This document shows, piece by piece, positions 44,230 through 53,530 of a stretch of DNA of 64,000 nucleotides (within the stretch, counting starts at the first letter, position 1; every line of letters starts with the position of its first letter). The position numbers and the translations under genes were made by a program. This DNA is from Stenotrophomonas nitritireducens (GTDB lineage Bacteria > Pseudomonadota > Gammaproteobacteria > Xanthomonadales > Xanthomonadaceae): assembly GCF_001700965.1 (NCBI RefSeq), contig NZ_CP016756.1:3710501-3774500 (forward strand). The letters are read 5' to 3'. The notes beneath the pieces are model-generated. The model saw nothing but the letters and a program-made list of their open reading frames with translations. It was not told the origin of the DNA and did no database searches.

Positions 44230-45116
44230 GCACGCAAGACCGTAACCCGGCCGGTGTTGCGCCGGATAAATTCGAATTGCATTACCGCCAGCAGCTGTCG
44301 GCGCTGGTGGATGGCGAGCTGGCGGCCGATGAGGCGCGCTTCATGCTGCGCCGGCTGGAACACGACAGCGAGCTTTCCGCCTGCCAGGAGCGCTGGCAGG
44401 TGCTGGGCGATGTGATGCGCGGCCAGGCCTGCGCACCGGCGCCCTTGGATTTCAGTGCGCGCGTGCGCCAGGCGATGGACGCCGATGCCCAGCAGAACGG
44501 GCCGGTGTTTGTCGCGCCCGCTGCGCCGGGCAAGTCCCGCAGTGGTTGGCGGCGTTGGGGCGGCGGTGCCGCGCTGGCGGCATCGGTAGCGGCGGTGGCC
44601 TTGTTCATGGCCCGCGAGCAGCTGCCGGAAACCAATGCGCCCACGCCGGTGATCGCCACCACTGCCGAAGTCGCTCCCGCGCCTGTGCAGCCGGCTGCGC
44701 CGACCTCGGCGGATGCGGCCAATGTCGCTGGGCTGGTTGCGGCCGCCCCCGCAGTTGCCGCGGCGGTAAGCCGTCGTCAGGACGCCACGGCCCGCCGTGG
44801 CAGCGCGACCCGCACCCAGCAGGCGGCACGCGCCGGCACTGCGCGCATGGCCGAGCCGCAGCGGGCGATTGCCGCCGCGCCGGTACTGCCGGCAACGCCG
44901 GTCTTGCGTCAGGACCCGTTTGCCACCGGCAACGGCGTGCTGCATGCCCGGCCGTGGCCGCGCTCGTCGGTTGCGCCGTCGCTGTCGCAGGGGGCGCTTA
45001 ACGCAAGTTTTCCGGCGCAGGAGCAGGGTGGGGCGACGTTCTACCCGTTTGAACCGCGCATGCCGGCACAAAGCGCCGACGATGCCGAGTCGCGCCGGCT
45101 GTTGCCGCGTCAGTAA
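44226..45116 (+). CDS. rseA: Anti-sigma-E factor RseA
   Basis: 296 residues. The N-terminal anti-sigma domain (QLSALVDGELAADEARFMLR, then CQERWQVLGDVMRGQ) binds RpoE in the cytoplasm. One transmembrane helix (GGGAALAASVAAVALFMA, about residues 118-136) follows, then an Ala/Pro-rich periplasmic region. Stress-driven cleavage of RseA frees RpoE. It is translationally coupled to rpoE. No RseB gene follows; the protease gene mucD comes next. The periplasmic part is low in complexity and lacks a clear RseB-binding domain. Confidence 0.9.
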   Translation: MSTQDRNPAGVAPDKFELHYRQQLSALVDGELAADEARFMLRRLEHDSELSACQERWQVLGDVMRGQACAPAPLDFSARVRQAMDADAQQNGPVFVAPAAPGKSRSGWRRWGGGAALAASVAAVALFMAREQLPETNAPTPVIATTAEVAPAPVQPAAPTSADAANVAGLVAAAPAVAAAVSRRQDATARRGSATRTQQAARAGTARMAEPQRAIAAAPVLPATPVLRQDPFATGNGVLHARPWPRSSVAPSLSQGALNASFPAQEQGGATFYPFEPRMPAQSADDAESRRLLPRQ

Positions 45117-45126
45117 GTGTTGCTTG

Positions 45127-45156
45127 CCGGTCGTCCAGCTCTGGGCGACCGGTTTT
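45127..45156 (+). terminator. Hairpin between rseA and mucD
   Basis: CCGGTCGTCC and GGGCGACCGG pair with one mismatch around AGCTCT and are followed by TTTT. It starts 10 bases after rseA and may cause partial termination, lowering mucD relative to rpoE-rseA. Confidence 0.6.
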
Positions 45157-45244
45157 CCCCCGGATTCCAGGTTTGTGCGCTGTGGTTGGGCGTACCGGGC
45201 TTGGCTGTTCTTTCCCGCTTTGACTGAATTGGAGGCTCGAGCTG

Positions 45245-46765
45245 ATGACCCCACTTATCCAAAACAAGGTGTTTGGCCTGTTGGCGATGACCCTGCCGTT
45301 GGTGGCCTGTGCGCAGAGCCCGGCGCCGAATGCGCCGACCGAACAGGTGGCCGCTACCCGCGCCGCGCCCGCACCGCAGTTGGTGCAGGGCCTGCCTGAC
45401 TTCACCCAGCTGGTCGACCAGGTTGGCCCGGGCGTGGTCAAGGTTGATACCGTGATCGGCGCCCGCCGCAATCCGCGCACTGCCCAGCAGGGCCCGGACA
45501 TGGACCAGATGCCGGAGTTCTTCCGCCGCTTCTTCGGTCCGGATTTCCAGATGCCGGGGCCGGGACAGCAAGGGCCGGACAGCGGCCCGCGCGGGCGCAG
45601 CATGGGCTCGGGCTTCATCATTTCCAATGACGGCTATGTGCTGACCAACCACCATGTCATCGACGGCGCCGAGTCGGTCAAGATCACCCTGAGCGATCGC
45701 CGCGAGTTCACCGCCAAGGTGGTCGGCAGCGACGCCCAGTACGACGTGGCCTTGCTGAAGGTCGAGGCCAAGAACCTGCCGACCGTGCGGGTGGGTGATT
45801 CCAACTCGCTCAAGCCCGGCCAGTGGGTGGTCGCGATCGGCTCGCCGTTCGGCCTGGACCATTCGGTCACCGCCGGCATCGTCAGTGCGCTGGGCCGCAA
45901 TACCGGTGGCAACGAGCAGCGCTATGTGCCGTTCATCCAGACCGACGTGGCGATCAACCAGGGCAACTCCGGTGGTCCGCTGCTGAATACGCGTGGTGAG
46001 GTGGTTGGCATCAATTCGCAGATCTTCTCCGCGTCCGGCGGCTATATGGGCATCAGCTTCGCGATCCCGATCGATCTGGCGATGAGTGCGGTAGAGCAGA
46101 TCAAGAAGACCGGCAAGGTGAGCCGTGGCCAGCTGGGCGTGATGGTCGGCGAGGTCACCAGCGATATCGCCCAGGGCTTCAAGCTGCCCGACAGTCGTGG
46201 CGCGCTGGTCAACCAGATGGTGCCCGACAGCGCGGCCGCCAAGGCCGGGATCGAGGTGGGTGACGTGATCCGCGCGGTCAACGGCACTGAGATCAACACC
46301 TCCAGCGAACTGCCGCCGATGATTGGCGCGATGGCGCCGGGCAGCAAGGTGCGGATGAGCATCCTGCGTGACGGCAAGCCGCGTGAGATCACCGTGACCC
46401 TGAACGAGCTGGCCGAAGATGCCGCCCGGCCGGGCAACGCTGCCGCCGGTGCCGATGAGGGCAAGCCGCAGGTTGGCGCCAACGCCTTGCTGGGCCTGGA
46501 AGTGGCCGATTTGACCGCTGCCGAGCGCCGCCAGTTGGGCTTGGAGTCGGGCGAGGGCGTACGCATCACCGGTGTGAACAGCCAGTCCGGTCGCGAGGCG
46601 CGTCTGGCTCCGGGGATGGTGGTGCTGCAGGTCGGGCGGGTCCCGGTGGGCAGTGTCGCCGCGCTGAACCGCGAGCTGGCTGGCTACAAGAAGGGTGACG
46701 TGGTGATGTTGCTGGTCCGCGCCGGCGCCAACAGCGCCTTTGTCCCGATCCGGGCCGGCGAATAA
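45245..46765 (+). CDS. mucD: DegP/MucD-type HtrA serine protease, predicted lipoprotein
   Basis: 506 residues. The signal sequence ends LPLVACAQ, which fits a lipobox (LVA-C, Cys22). The S1C protease domain has the catalytic His in LTNHHVID, Asp in YDVALLK and Ser in GNSGGPLL. PDZ1 (about 305-390) has GQLGVMV and VPDSAAAKAGIEVGDVIRAV; PDZ2 (about 415-500) has the GVRITGVNS and MVVLQVG stretches. It degrades misfolded envelope proteins and tunes the RseA/RpoE response. AATTGGAGG lies upstream of the ATG. A lipid anchor would distinguish it from soluble DegP; the prediction rests on the lipobox alone. Confidence 0.92.
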   Translation: MTPLIQNKVFGLLAMTLPLVACAQSPAPNAPTEQVAATRAAPAPQLVQGLPDFTQLVDQVGPGVVKVDTVIGARRNPRTAQQGPDMDQMPEFFRRFFGPDFQMPGPGQQGPDSGPRGRSMGSGFIISNDGYVLTNHHVIDGAESVKITLSDRREFTAKVVGSDAQYDVALLKVEAKNLPTVRVGDSNSLKPGQWVVAIGSPFGLDHSVTAGIVSALGRNTGGNEQRYVPFIQTDVAINQGNSGGPLLNTRGEVVGINSQIFSASGGYMGISFAIPIDLAMSAVEQIKKTGKVSRGQLGVMVGEVTSDIAQGFKLPDSRGALVNQMVPDSAAAKAGIEVGDVIRAVNGTEINTSSELPPMIGAMAPGSKVRMSILRDGKPREITVTLNELAEDAARPGNAAAGADEGKPQVGANALLGLEVADLTAAERRQLGLESGEGVRITGVNSQSGREARLAPGMVVLQVGRVPVGSVAALNRELAGYKKGDVVMLLVRAGANSAFVPIRAGE

Positions 46766-46790
46766 GCCGCGCAGGCCTTGTTGCAGCTAC

Positions 46791-46817
46791 AGGAGCCGCC
46801 TTCGGGCGGCTCCTTTC
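46791..46817 (+). terminator. Intrinsic terminator after mucD
   Basis: AGGAGCCGCC-TTCG-GGCGGCTCCT followed by TTCG sits 25 bases after the mucD stop, a strong G/C stem with a modest T tract. It separates the sigma-E operon from lepA. Confidence 0.8.
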
Positions 46818-46909
46818 GTTCATCTGCCGGCCAAACCCTGTGCGGGGCTTGGCTCGGCCGTGCGATAATGCCCCGTTATCCTGACGACGCAGCGCCGCCG
46901 CCGCCACCT

Positions 46910-48715
46910 ATGTCACACGATTCAATGCGGATGATCCGCAACTTCTCCATCATCGCCCACGTCGACCACGGCAAGTCCACCCTGGCCGACCGCATCATCC
47001 AGTTGTGTGGCGGCTTGACCGCGCGCGAAATGGAAGCGCAGGTCCTGGACAACAACCCGATCGAACGCGAACGTGGCATCACCATCAAGTCGCAGTCGGT
47101 GTCGGTGCCGTATACGGCCCGCAACGGCCAGACCTACTTCCTGAACTTCATCGACACCCCCGGCCACGTCGACTTCTCCTATGAAGTCAGCCGCTCGCTG
47201 GCCGCCTGCGAAGGCGCGCTTCTGGTGGTCGATGCGGCCCAGGGCGTGGAAGCGCAGTCGGTGGCCAACTGCTACACGGCCATTGAGCAGGGCCTGGAAG
47301 TGGTGCCGGTGCTGAACAAGATCGACCTGCCCACCGCCGATATCGACCGTGCCAAGGCCGAGATCGAGGCGGTGATCGGCATCGACGCTTCCGACGCGGT
47401 CGCCGTCAGCGCCAAGACCGGCCTGAACATGGAGGAGGTGCTGGAAGCCATTGTGCACCGCATCCCGCCGCCGGTTGACCGTGGCAGCGACAAGCTGCAG
47501 GCGCTGATCATCGACTCCTGGTTCGACAACTACCTGGGCGTGGTCTCGCTGGTGCGTGTGATGCAGGGCCAAATCAAGGCCGGCGACAAGATCCAGGTCA
47601 TGTCCACCGGCCGTTGGCATCTGGTCGACAAGGTCGGCGTCTTCACCCCCAAGCGCAAGGAAACGCCTGCGCTGCGTGCCGGTGAAGTGGGCTGGATCAA
47701 TGCCAGCATCAAGGACGTGCACGGTGCGCCGGTCGGCGACACCCTGACCCTGCTGGCCGACCCGGCGTCCGAGCCCTTGCCCGGCTTCCAGGAAATGCAG
47801 CCGCGCGTGTTCGCCGGCCTGTTCCCGGTCGACGCCGAGGACTACCCGGACCTGCGCGAAGCCCTCGACAAGCTGCGCCTGAACGACGCCGCGCTGCGCT
47901 TCGAGCCGGAAAGCTCCGAGGCGATGGGCTTCGGCTTCCGCTGCGGCTTCCTCGGCATGCTGCACATGGAGATCGTGCAGGAGCGGCTGGAGCGCGAGTA
48001 CAACCTCGATCTGATCAGCACCGCACCGACGGTGGTCTATGAGGTGCTCAAGACCGATGGCAGCATCCTGATGATGGACAACCCGGCCAAGCTGCCGGGC
48101 GGCAATTCCGTTGCCGAAATCCGCGAGCCGATCATCCGCGCCAACATCCTCACCCCCGAGGAGTACATCGGCAGCATCATCAAGCTGTGTGAAGAAAAGC
48201 GCGGCAGCCAGATCGGCATCAACTACATGGGCAGCCAGGTGCAGATCAGCTACGAGCTGCCGATGGCCGAAGTGGTGTTGGACTTCTTCGACAAGCTCAA
48301 GTCGGTCAGCCGTGGGTATGCCTCGCTGGAATACCACTTCGTGCGTTTCGAGGCTGGCCCGTTCGCGCGCTTGGACGTGCTGATCAACGGTGACAAGGTC
48401 GACGCCCTGTCCTTGATCGTGCACCGCAGCCATGCCGATCGACGCGGCCGCGAGCTGTGCGAAAAGATGAAGGATCTGATTCCCCGGCAGATGTTCGACG
48501 TGGCCATCCAGGCTGCGGTCGGCGCGCAGATCATCGCCCGTACCACGGTCAAGGCGATGCGCAAGAACGTTTTGGCCAAGTGCTATGGTGGCGACGTTTC
48601 GCGCAAGAAGAAGCTGTTGGAGAAGCAGAAGGAAGGCAAGAAGCGCATGAAGCAGGTGGGCCGTGTGGAGATCCCGCAGGAAGCCTTCCTCGCTGTGCTG
48701 CAGATGGACAAGTAA
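46910..48715 (+). CDS. lepA: Elongation factor 4 (LepA)
   Basis: 601 residues. The GTPase domain has [13 protein letters not shown] (P-loop), [10 protein letters not shown] (switch I), DTPGHVDF and NKIDLPTAD. The EF4-specific C-terminal domain ends [16 protein letters not shown]. It back-translocates or remodels ribosomes and aids 30S biogenesis. ATG at 46910 ([12 protein letters not shown]) matches xanthomonad LepA; an internal ATG at 46925 is an alternative. The lepA-lepB-rnc-era order is conserved in proteobacteria. Confidence 0.97.
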   Translation: MSHDSMRMIRNFSIIAHVDHGKSTLADRIIQLCGGLTAREMEAQVLDNNPIERERGITIKSQSVSVPYTARNGQTYFLNFIDTPGHVDFSYEVSRSLAACEGALLVVDAAQGVEAQSVANCYTAIEQGLEVVPVLNKIDLPTADIDRAKAEIEAVIGIDASDAVAVSAKTGLNMEEVLEAIVHRIPPPVDRGSDKLQALIIDSWFDNYLGVVSLVRVMQGQIKAGDKIQVMSTGRWHLVDKVGVFTPKRKETPALRAGEVGWINASIKDVHGAPVGDTLTLLADPASEPLPGFQEMQPRVFAGLFPVDAEDYPDLREALDKLRLNDAALRFEPESSEAMGFGFRCGFLGMLHMEIVQERLEREYNLDLISTAPTVVYEVLKTDGSILMMDNPAKLPGGNSVAEIREPIIRANILTPEEYIGSIIKLCEEKRGSQIGINYMGSQVQISYELPMAEVVLDFFDKLKSVSRGYASLEYHFVRFEAGPFARLDVLINGDKVDALSLIVHRSHADRRGRELCEKMKDLIPRQMFDVAIQAAVGAQIIARTTVKAMRKNVLAKCYGGDVSRKKKLLEKQKEGKKRMKQVGRVEIPQEAFLAVLQMDK

Positions 48716-48820
48716 CAGTGATCGGGGGTTTGGGATTCGGGATTGGAGAGAGCGGCATCCGCTCCCGCTGTTGCGAATCTCCCGCCGCCCGTCACCAGCC
48801 CCATTCCGAAGGAACACCGA

Positions 48821-49624
48821 ATGAAATGGTTTGAAATCATCCTGGTCGTGCTGACCCTGGGCTCCGGCCTGGTGGTGCTGCTGGACAAGCTGTACCTGCG
48901 CAAGCGCCGTGCCGAGAAAGCCAGCCTGCTGGACAGCGAAGAGCCGGCGGTTGTGGACTACTCGCGCGCGTTCTTCCCGGTGCTGGCGGTGGTGCTGATC
49001 CTGCGCAGCTTCGTGGCCGAGCCGTACAAGATCCCGTCCAGCTCGATGATGCCCAACCTGCTGATCGGTGATTTCATCCTGGTCAACAAGTTCTCCTACG
49101 GTTTCCGCCTGCCCATCACCAACACCAAGATCATCCCGGTGTCCGAGCCCAAGCGCGGCGACGTGGTGGTGTTCAAGCCGCCGCATGCACCCGACCAGAA
49201 CTGGATCAAGCGGGTGATCGGCCTGCCGGGCGACCGCATCGGCTTTCATGGCGACACCTTGTCCATCAATGGCGTGCCGATGGTCTACGAAGACCGCGGT
49301 GAGTACGTTGGCAAGGGCCGTGGCGCGGAAATGACCGGGGCCTCGCTGCTCAGCGAACAGCTGCCGGGCCGCACCCATACCATCCTGGAACTGCTGGGCC
49401 GCGCCGACCCGCGCGGGCAGGGTGACTGGGTGGTGCCGCAAGGCCAGTACTTCGTGATGGGTGACAATCGCGACAACAGCGAGGACAGTCGCTTCTGGCA
49501 GCAGACCCATTTCCTGCCGGAAGAGAATCTGCGCGGCAAGGCCTTCCTGATCTGGCTGAACTGTGAAGGCTGGTTCTGCAAGGGCAGTTTCGAACCGTCG
49601 CGTATCGGGACGGGTATTCAATGA
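48821..49624 (+). CDS. lepB: Signal peptidase I
   Basis: 267 residues. Two N-terminal transmembrane helices (about 3-22 and 49-64) precede the catalytic Ser75 in IPSSSMMPNLLIGDFILVNK and the general base Lys130 in NWIKRVIGLPGDRI. GDNRDNSEDSRFW is the conserved box E. It removes signal peptides on the periplasmic face of the inner membrane. ATG at 48821 has GAAGGAA upstream. It follows lepA by 105 bp and its stop overlaps an alternative start of the next gene. Confidence 0.96.
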   Translation: MKWFEIILVVLTLGSGLVVLLDKLYLRKRRAEKASLLDSEEPAVVDYSRAFFPVLAVVLILRSFVAEPYKIPSSSMMPNLLIGDFILVNKFSYGFRLPITNTKIIPVSEPKRGDVVVFKPPHAPDQNWIKRVIGLPGDRIGFHGDTLSINGVPMVYEDRGEYVGKGRGAEMTGASLLSEQLPGRTHTILELLGRADPRGQGDWVVPQGQYFVMGDNRDNSEDSRFWQQTHFLPEENLRGKAFLIWLNCEGWFCKGSFEPSRIGTGIQ

Positions 49625-49653
49625 GTGGACAACGCGTTTCTGGGGAGATCGCA

Positions 49654-50025
49654 ATGAAGCACAAGCAAGCAGGTATGACGCTGACCTCGTTCCTGATGGT
49701 GTTGGCGGTAGTGGGTTTCGGCCTGTACGTGGCGATGAAGCTGTTCCCGATGTACCAGGAGTTCTACGCGGTCAAGACTTCGATGAAGTCGCTGGCCAAT
49801 GAGCCGGGTAGTTCGGATCCGAACAAGGCGCTGGAGCTGTTTTTCAAGCGCATGGACATCAACAGTTCCGAGTCGGTGACCCGTGACAACATCAAGTTCG
49901 AGCGCATCGATGGTGGTGTCCGCATGAACGTCAAGTACGAAGTACGCCGTCCGTTGGTGGGTAACCTGGACATCGTCGGCAACTTCGAGAATTCGCAGGA
50001 ATTGACTGGAAGCAGTGTTGACTAG
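49654..50025 (+). CDS. DUF4845 membrane protein
   Basis: 123 residues. A short basic N-terminus ([10 protein letters not shown]) and one hydrophobic helix ([18 protein letters not shown]) resemble a pilin-like signal anchor. A small periplasmic domain ([32 protein letters not shown]) follows. DUF4845 proteins commonly sit between lepB and rnc in gamma- and beta-proteobacteria; function is not known. ATG at 49654 is chosen for the GGGGAG seven bases upstream. An ATG at 49621 that overlaps the lepB stop is possible. It overlaps rnc by 11 bp. Confidence 0.85.
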   Translation: MKHKQAGMTLTSFLMVLAVVGFGLYVAMKLFPMYQEFYAVKTSMKSLANEPGSSDPNKALELFFKRMDINSSESVTRDNIKFERIDGGVRMNVKYEVRRPLVGNLDIVGNFENSQELTGSSVD

Positions 50026-50692
50026 AACGTTCCAACGGGGTGACCTGATCGGTCACCCATTCAAGGATCAGGGTTTGCTGAAGCAGGCCCTGACCCATCG
50101 CAGTGCCGGTGCGCCGCATAACGAGCGCCTGGAATTCCTTGGCGACAGCATCGTCAACATGTTGATCGCCGAAGCGCTGTTCACGCGCTGGCCGAAGGCT
50201 GACGAAGGCGCGCTCACCCGTGCCCGCGCCTCGCTGGTCTGTGAAAGCGCCCTGGCGGTGATCGCCCGCACCCTGGAACTGGGCGAGCGGCTGACGCTGG
50301 GCCCGGGCGAGATGAAGTCGGGCGGCCATCGCCGCGACTCCATCCTCGCCGACACGGTGGAAGCGGTGGTTGCCGCCATTTACCTGGACGCCGGTTTCGA
50401 AGCCTGCCGCGCGCGGATAATGCCGTGGTTCGAGGCCTCGCTGTCGGCGGTGCCGGTGGGCAAGCCCGAGAAAGACCCCAAGACACGCCTGCAGGAATGG
50501 CTGCAGGCCCGGCAGAAGCCTCTGCCGGTATACGAGCTGGTATCGGAGACCGGCGACGACCACGCCAAGCACTTCCATGTGCGCTGTTGCGTGGCTGACC
50601 CTGCCGTGAGTACCGAAGGCGAAGGCACTTCGCGACGGCTGGCCGAACAACAGGCGGCAGCCGCCGCAATAGAGCAATTGGATTCCAAGTGA
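50015..50692 (+). CDS. rnc: Ribonuclease III
   Basis: 225 residues. The RNase III signature [14 protein letters not shown] and the second acidic cluster [13 protein letters not shown] provide the metal-binding site. A C-terminal double-stranded RNA-binding domain ([39 protein letters not shown]) follows. It cleaves rRNA precursors and structured mRNAs. The start is a GTG overlapping the DUF4845 gene, with GGAAG upstream; the next codon, TTG, could serve too. The stop overlaps the era GTG. Confidence 0.96.
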   Translation: MLTRTFQRGDLIGHPFKDQGLLKQALTHRSAGAPHNERLEFLGDSIVNMLIAEALFTRWPKADEGALTRARASLVCESALAVIARTLELGERLTLGPGEMKSGGHRRDSILADTVEAVVAAIYLDAGFEACRARIMPWFEASLSAVPVGKPEKDPKTRLQEWLQARQKPLPVYELVSETGDDHAKHFHVRCCVADPAVSTEGEGTSRRLAEQQAAAAAIEQLDSK

Positions 50693-51591
50693 ACGACACC
50701 TCCTCTCATCGCTGTGGCAGCGTCGCCGTCATCGGCCGCCCCAACGTCGGTAAATCGACCCTGACCAATGCCCTGGTGGGCGCCAAGGTCAGCATCGTCT
50801 CCAACCGCCCGCAGACCACCCGCCACCGCCTTCTCGGCATCGCCACCTACCCGGAAGGGCAGCTGGTGCTGGTCGACACGCCCGGATTGCATCGCCAGCA
50901 GAAGCGCGCGATGAACCGGGTGATGAACCGTGCCGCCCGCGCCTCGCTGGAAGGCGTGGACGCAGGCCTGCTGGTCATCGAAGCCGGCCGCTGGGACGAA
51001 GAAGACACCCTGGCCTTCAACGTGCTGCGCGACGCCGGCATCCCGGTGGTGCTGGTGGTCAACAAGGTTGACCGGATGAAGGACAAGGGTGCACTGCTGC
51101 CGTTCCTGCAGGAGATCACCGTTGGACGCGACTTCGCCGCCGTGCACCCGATTTCGGCACTCAAGCGCAACGGCCTGGAGTCGCTGGTACGCGACCTGAT
51201 TGGTCTGGTGCCGGAAGCCCCGCCGATGTATGGCGAAGACGAAATCACCGACCGCAGCCAGCGTTTCCTGGCTGGCGAGCTGGTCCGTGAGCAGCTGATG
51301 CGCCAGCTTGGCGAAGAACTGCCGTACGCCACCACGGTGGAGATCGAACGTTTCGCCGAAGACGGTGCGCTGCTGCGCATCGGCGCGGTGATCTGGGTCG
51401 AGCGCGAAGGCCAGAAGGCGATTGTGATTGGCAAGGGCGGCACCCGCCTGAAGGAAATCGGCGCCAAGGCCCGCCTGCAGATGGAACGTCTGTTCGGTGC
51501 GAAAGTGTTCCTGGAAACCTGGGTCCGCGTGCGTGAAGGCTGGTCGGACGACGAAGCCGCGCTCAAGGCCTTCGGCTACGGCGAGCAGTAA
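50689..51591 (+). CDS. era: GTPase Era
   Basis: 300 residues. The GTPase domain has [14 protein letters not shown] (G1), DTPGLH (G3) and NKVDRMKD (G4). A C-terminal KH domain ([20 protein letters not shown]) binds the 3' end of 16S rRNA. Era couples 30S maturation to growth. The GTG start overlaps the rnc stop (GTGA), so the two are translationally coupled. Confidence 0.97.
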   Translation: MNDTSSHRCGSVAVIGRPNVGKSTLTNALVGAKVSIVSNRPQTTRHRLLGIATYPEGQLVLVDTPGLHRQQKRAMNRVMNRAARASLEGVDAGLLVIEAGRWDEEDTLAFNVLRDAGIPVVLVVNKVDRMKDKGALLPFLQEITVGRDFAAVHPISALKRNGLESLVRDLIGLVPEAPPMYGEDEITDRSQRFLAGELVREQLMRQLGEELPYATTVEIERFAEDGALLRIGAVIWVEREGQKAIVIGKGGTRLKEIGAKARLQMERLFGAKVFLETWVRVREGWSDDEAALKAFGYGEQ

Positions 51592-51787
51592 TTCCCGGCG
51601 GGCAATCGCGATCCGGAAGGGGCGGCAACCATGGCGACCGCCCGCGACTGGGACAGGGCCGGCCACGACAAGCCGGGTTGCTTCGGCTTCTCGCCTGCGC
51701 CCTGGGCCCGGCCGCTAAGATGTTGGATGAAGCCTGCGCCGCTACGGATGCAGGCTGTTGCCTATCCCGAGCCACGGCTTCCCCGCA

Positions 51788-52510
51788 ATGCGCATTGAAG
51801 ACCAGCCCGCTTACGTGCTGCATGCCCGGCCCTGGCGCGAGACCAGTCTGCTGGTCGAGGTACTGAGCCTGGAGCATGGGCGACTGGGTCTGCTTGCGCG
51901 CGGCGTGCAGGGGCCGAAGAAGCAGGCGCTGCGTGCGGCCCTGCAGCCCCTGCAGGCAATCCGTTTCGATGCGCAGCAAACTGGCGAGTTGGCGCAGCTG
52001 CGCCGTGCCGAAAGCCAGGACGTCGCCCCGCGCCTGCACGGCAACGCGATGTTGGCCGGTTTCTATATCAATGAGCTGGTGATGCGCCTGACGCCACGTC
52101 AGGACCCGATGCCCGAGCTGTATGAAGCCTACGGCCAGCTGCGTGCGCAGCTGGACCAGCCGGCTACGCTGGCCTGGTCACTGCGGCGCTTCGAACGCGA
52201 CCTGCTGGACGCGCTGGGCGTGGGCTTCGACTGGAGCAGCGCCGCCGATGGCGAGCCGATCGATCCGGCCGCCCGCTATCGGCTGGACCCGTTGCAAGGC
52301 CCGCTGCGCCTGCTCAGTGAGCGCAACAACGAACGCCGCACGCTGGCCACCGGCGCTGCCTTGCTGGCGTTGGCCACCGACCAGCCGCCCGGCAACAGCG
52401 ACCTGGCCAGCCTGCGCCTGCAGATGCGCGCGGTATTGCTGCATCACCTCGGTGGGCGCGGCTTGAAATCCTGGGAAATGCTGGGCGAGCTGCCGCGTCC
52501 GCAACCGTAG
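51788..52510 (+). CDS. recO: DNA repair protein RecO
   Basis: 240 residues. The N-terminal OB fold ([35 protein letters not shown]) and a helical C-terminal part ([16 protein letters not shown], then [15 protein letters not shown]) are typical. It loads RecA in the RecFOR pathway. ATG at 51788 gives the family N-terminus. The cysteine zinc cluster of some RecO proteins is absent, as in E. coli RecO. It lies 196 bp after era and is followed at once by an SMAG array. Confidence 0.93.
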   Translation: MRIEDQPAYVLHARPWRETSLLVEVLSLEHGRLGLLARGVQGPKKQALRAALQPLQAIRFDAQQTGELAQLRRAESQDVAPRLHGNAMLAGFYINELVMRLTPRQDPMPELYEAYGQLRAQLDQPATLAWSLRRFERDLLDALGVGFDWSSAADGEPIDPAARYRLDPLQGPLRLLSERNNERRTLATGAALLALATDQPPGNSDLASLRLQMRAVLLHHLGGRGLKSWEMLGELPRPQP

Positions 52511-52671
52511 CGCCAAGCCACGCTCGGCAGGGGATCTATGCAAAATCCAACCCTGTAGTGCCGAGCCATGCTCGGCAGGGCCCTATGCAAAATCCAACCC
52601 ATGTAATGCCGAGCCACGCTCGGCAAGGGGCTTTACCAGGAACCCCCCTGCCGAGCATGGCTCGGCACTAC
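52507..52671 (+). repeat. SMAG cluster with 48-bp period
   Basis: Direct GTAG/GTAA-tagged palindromes start at 52507, 52555 and 52603, exactly 48 bases apart. They are separated by a CTATGCAAAATCCAACCC linker unlike that of arrays A and B. An inverted palindrome follows at 52649-52671. The first tag overlaps the recO stop codon. It fills the gap between convergent recO and the REC-Hpt gene. Confidence 0.92.
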
Positions 52672-52691
52672 ATCGGGATATTCCGGGGTGA

Positions 52692-53405
52692 TCAGCGCAG
52701 CAGTGCGCTGACGGCGCTGCCGAATTGTTGCCGGGCCTGCATCGACGCCGGATCGTGGTTCAACTGGCGCACCGCATAGGCAAGCCGCGACGCACCCACA
52801 AAGCCACAACTGGCCTGCAGCTTGTGCAGCTGCGCGTGCAGGGTCTTGTCGTCGTGCTCTTCCAGTGCATGGCTGACCGCATCGCGGGTGCCCGGCAACT
52901 CGGACAGAAACAGTTCGCGCAATGCACGCACATGTGCCTGCTGCCCATTGAGCGCGTTCATCGCGGCCGATTCATCCCAATCAAGCGCGGCTTCGGCCAC
53001 CTCGCCGTCGGCCTTCACCGCGGACTTGGCCAGGCTGCGGCGCACGCTTCTGAGCAGGGCATCGCGACTGATCGGCTTGACCAGCGTTTCCTGGAAACCG
53101 GCCTGTTGCAGGGTGCGTTGCATCTGCTGGCTGGTGTCGGCGGTATGTGCGAGGGCGACGGTATGCGGGTGCTGCTCACGTAGGATGCGCAACAGGTTGG
53201 CGCCGTTGCCGTCGGGCAGGTTCACGTCGAGCAGCCACAGGTCGTAGCGTCCTTCCTGTGCCAGGCGCAACGCGCTGGCGCAGGAGTCGGCGATATCAAC
53301 CTTTGCCGGCAGCGATTCCAGCACAAACTGGAAGAAGCCCTGGCTGGTCATATCGTCCTCGACCAGCAACAGGCGCGGTAGGTTTCCTTGTTGATGCGTA
53401 TTCAT
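52692..53405 (-). CDS. Orphan response regulator with C-terminal Hpt domain
   Basis: 237 residues. A REC domain (about 10-125; LLLVEDDMTSQGFF, phospho-acceptor Asp in LWLLDVNLPDGNG, Lys in TLVKPIS) is followed by an Hpt domain (about 150-237) with the phospho-His in LHKLQASCGFVGA. It has no DNA-binding or enzymatic output, so it is a phosphorelay intermediate. No histidine kinase is adjacent, so the partner is remote. The dual domain could shuttle phosphate between a hybrid kinase and another regulator. Confidence 0.88.
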   Translation of the reverse strand: MNTHQQGNLPRLLLVEDDMTSQGFFQFVLESLPAKVDIADSCASALRLAQEGRYDLWLLDVNLPDGNGANLLRILREQHPHTVALAHTADTSQQMQRTLQQAGFQETLVKPISRDALLRSVRRSLAKSAVKADGEVAEAALDWDESAAMNALNGQQAHVRALRELFLSELPGTRDAVSHALEEHDDKTLHAQLHKLQASCGFVGASRLAYAVRQLNHDPASMQARQQFGSAVSALLR

Positions 53406-53530
53406 CTGCTGCCTCCATGTCAGCTACAACCCGCATATTAGCGATGGCTCCGCGATCTGCAAGCCGTCAGGGGTGTTGCTGGTCTGCATCTGCGACAATG
53501 TGCGCCCTTTTGCCCGCAGCCGTTTGCCAC

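Noticed and set aside
46922..49654. Very long minus-strand open frame (910 codons) opposite lepA and lepB
   Set aside because: It is antisense to two certain genes. High G+C content leaves stop codons rare in this frame, and its translation shows no family motif.
52507..52671. 48-bp periodic repeats after recO as a small CRISPR
   Set aside because: Linkers are the same in each unit and the repeat is an SMAG palindrome.
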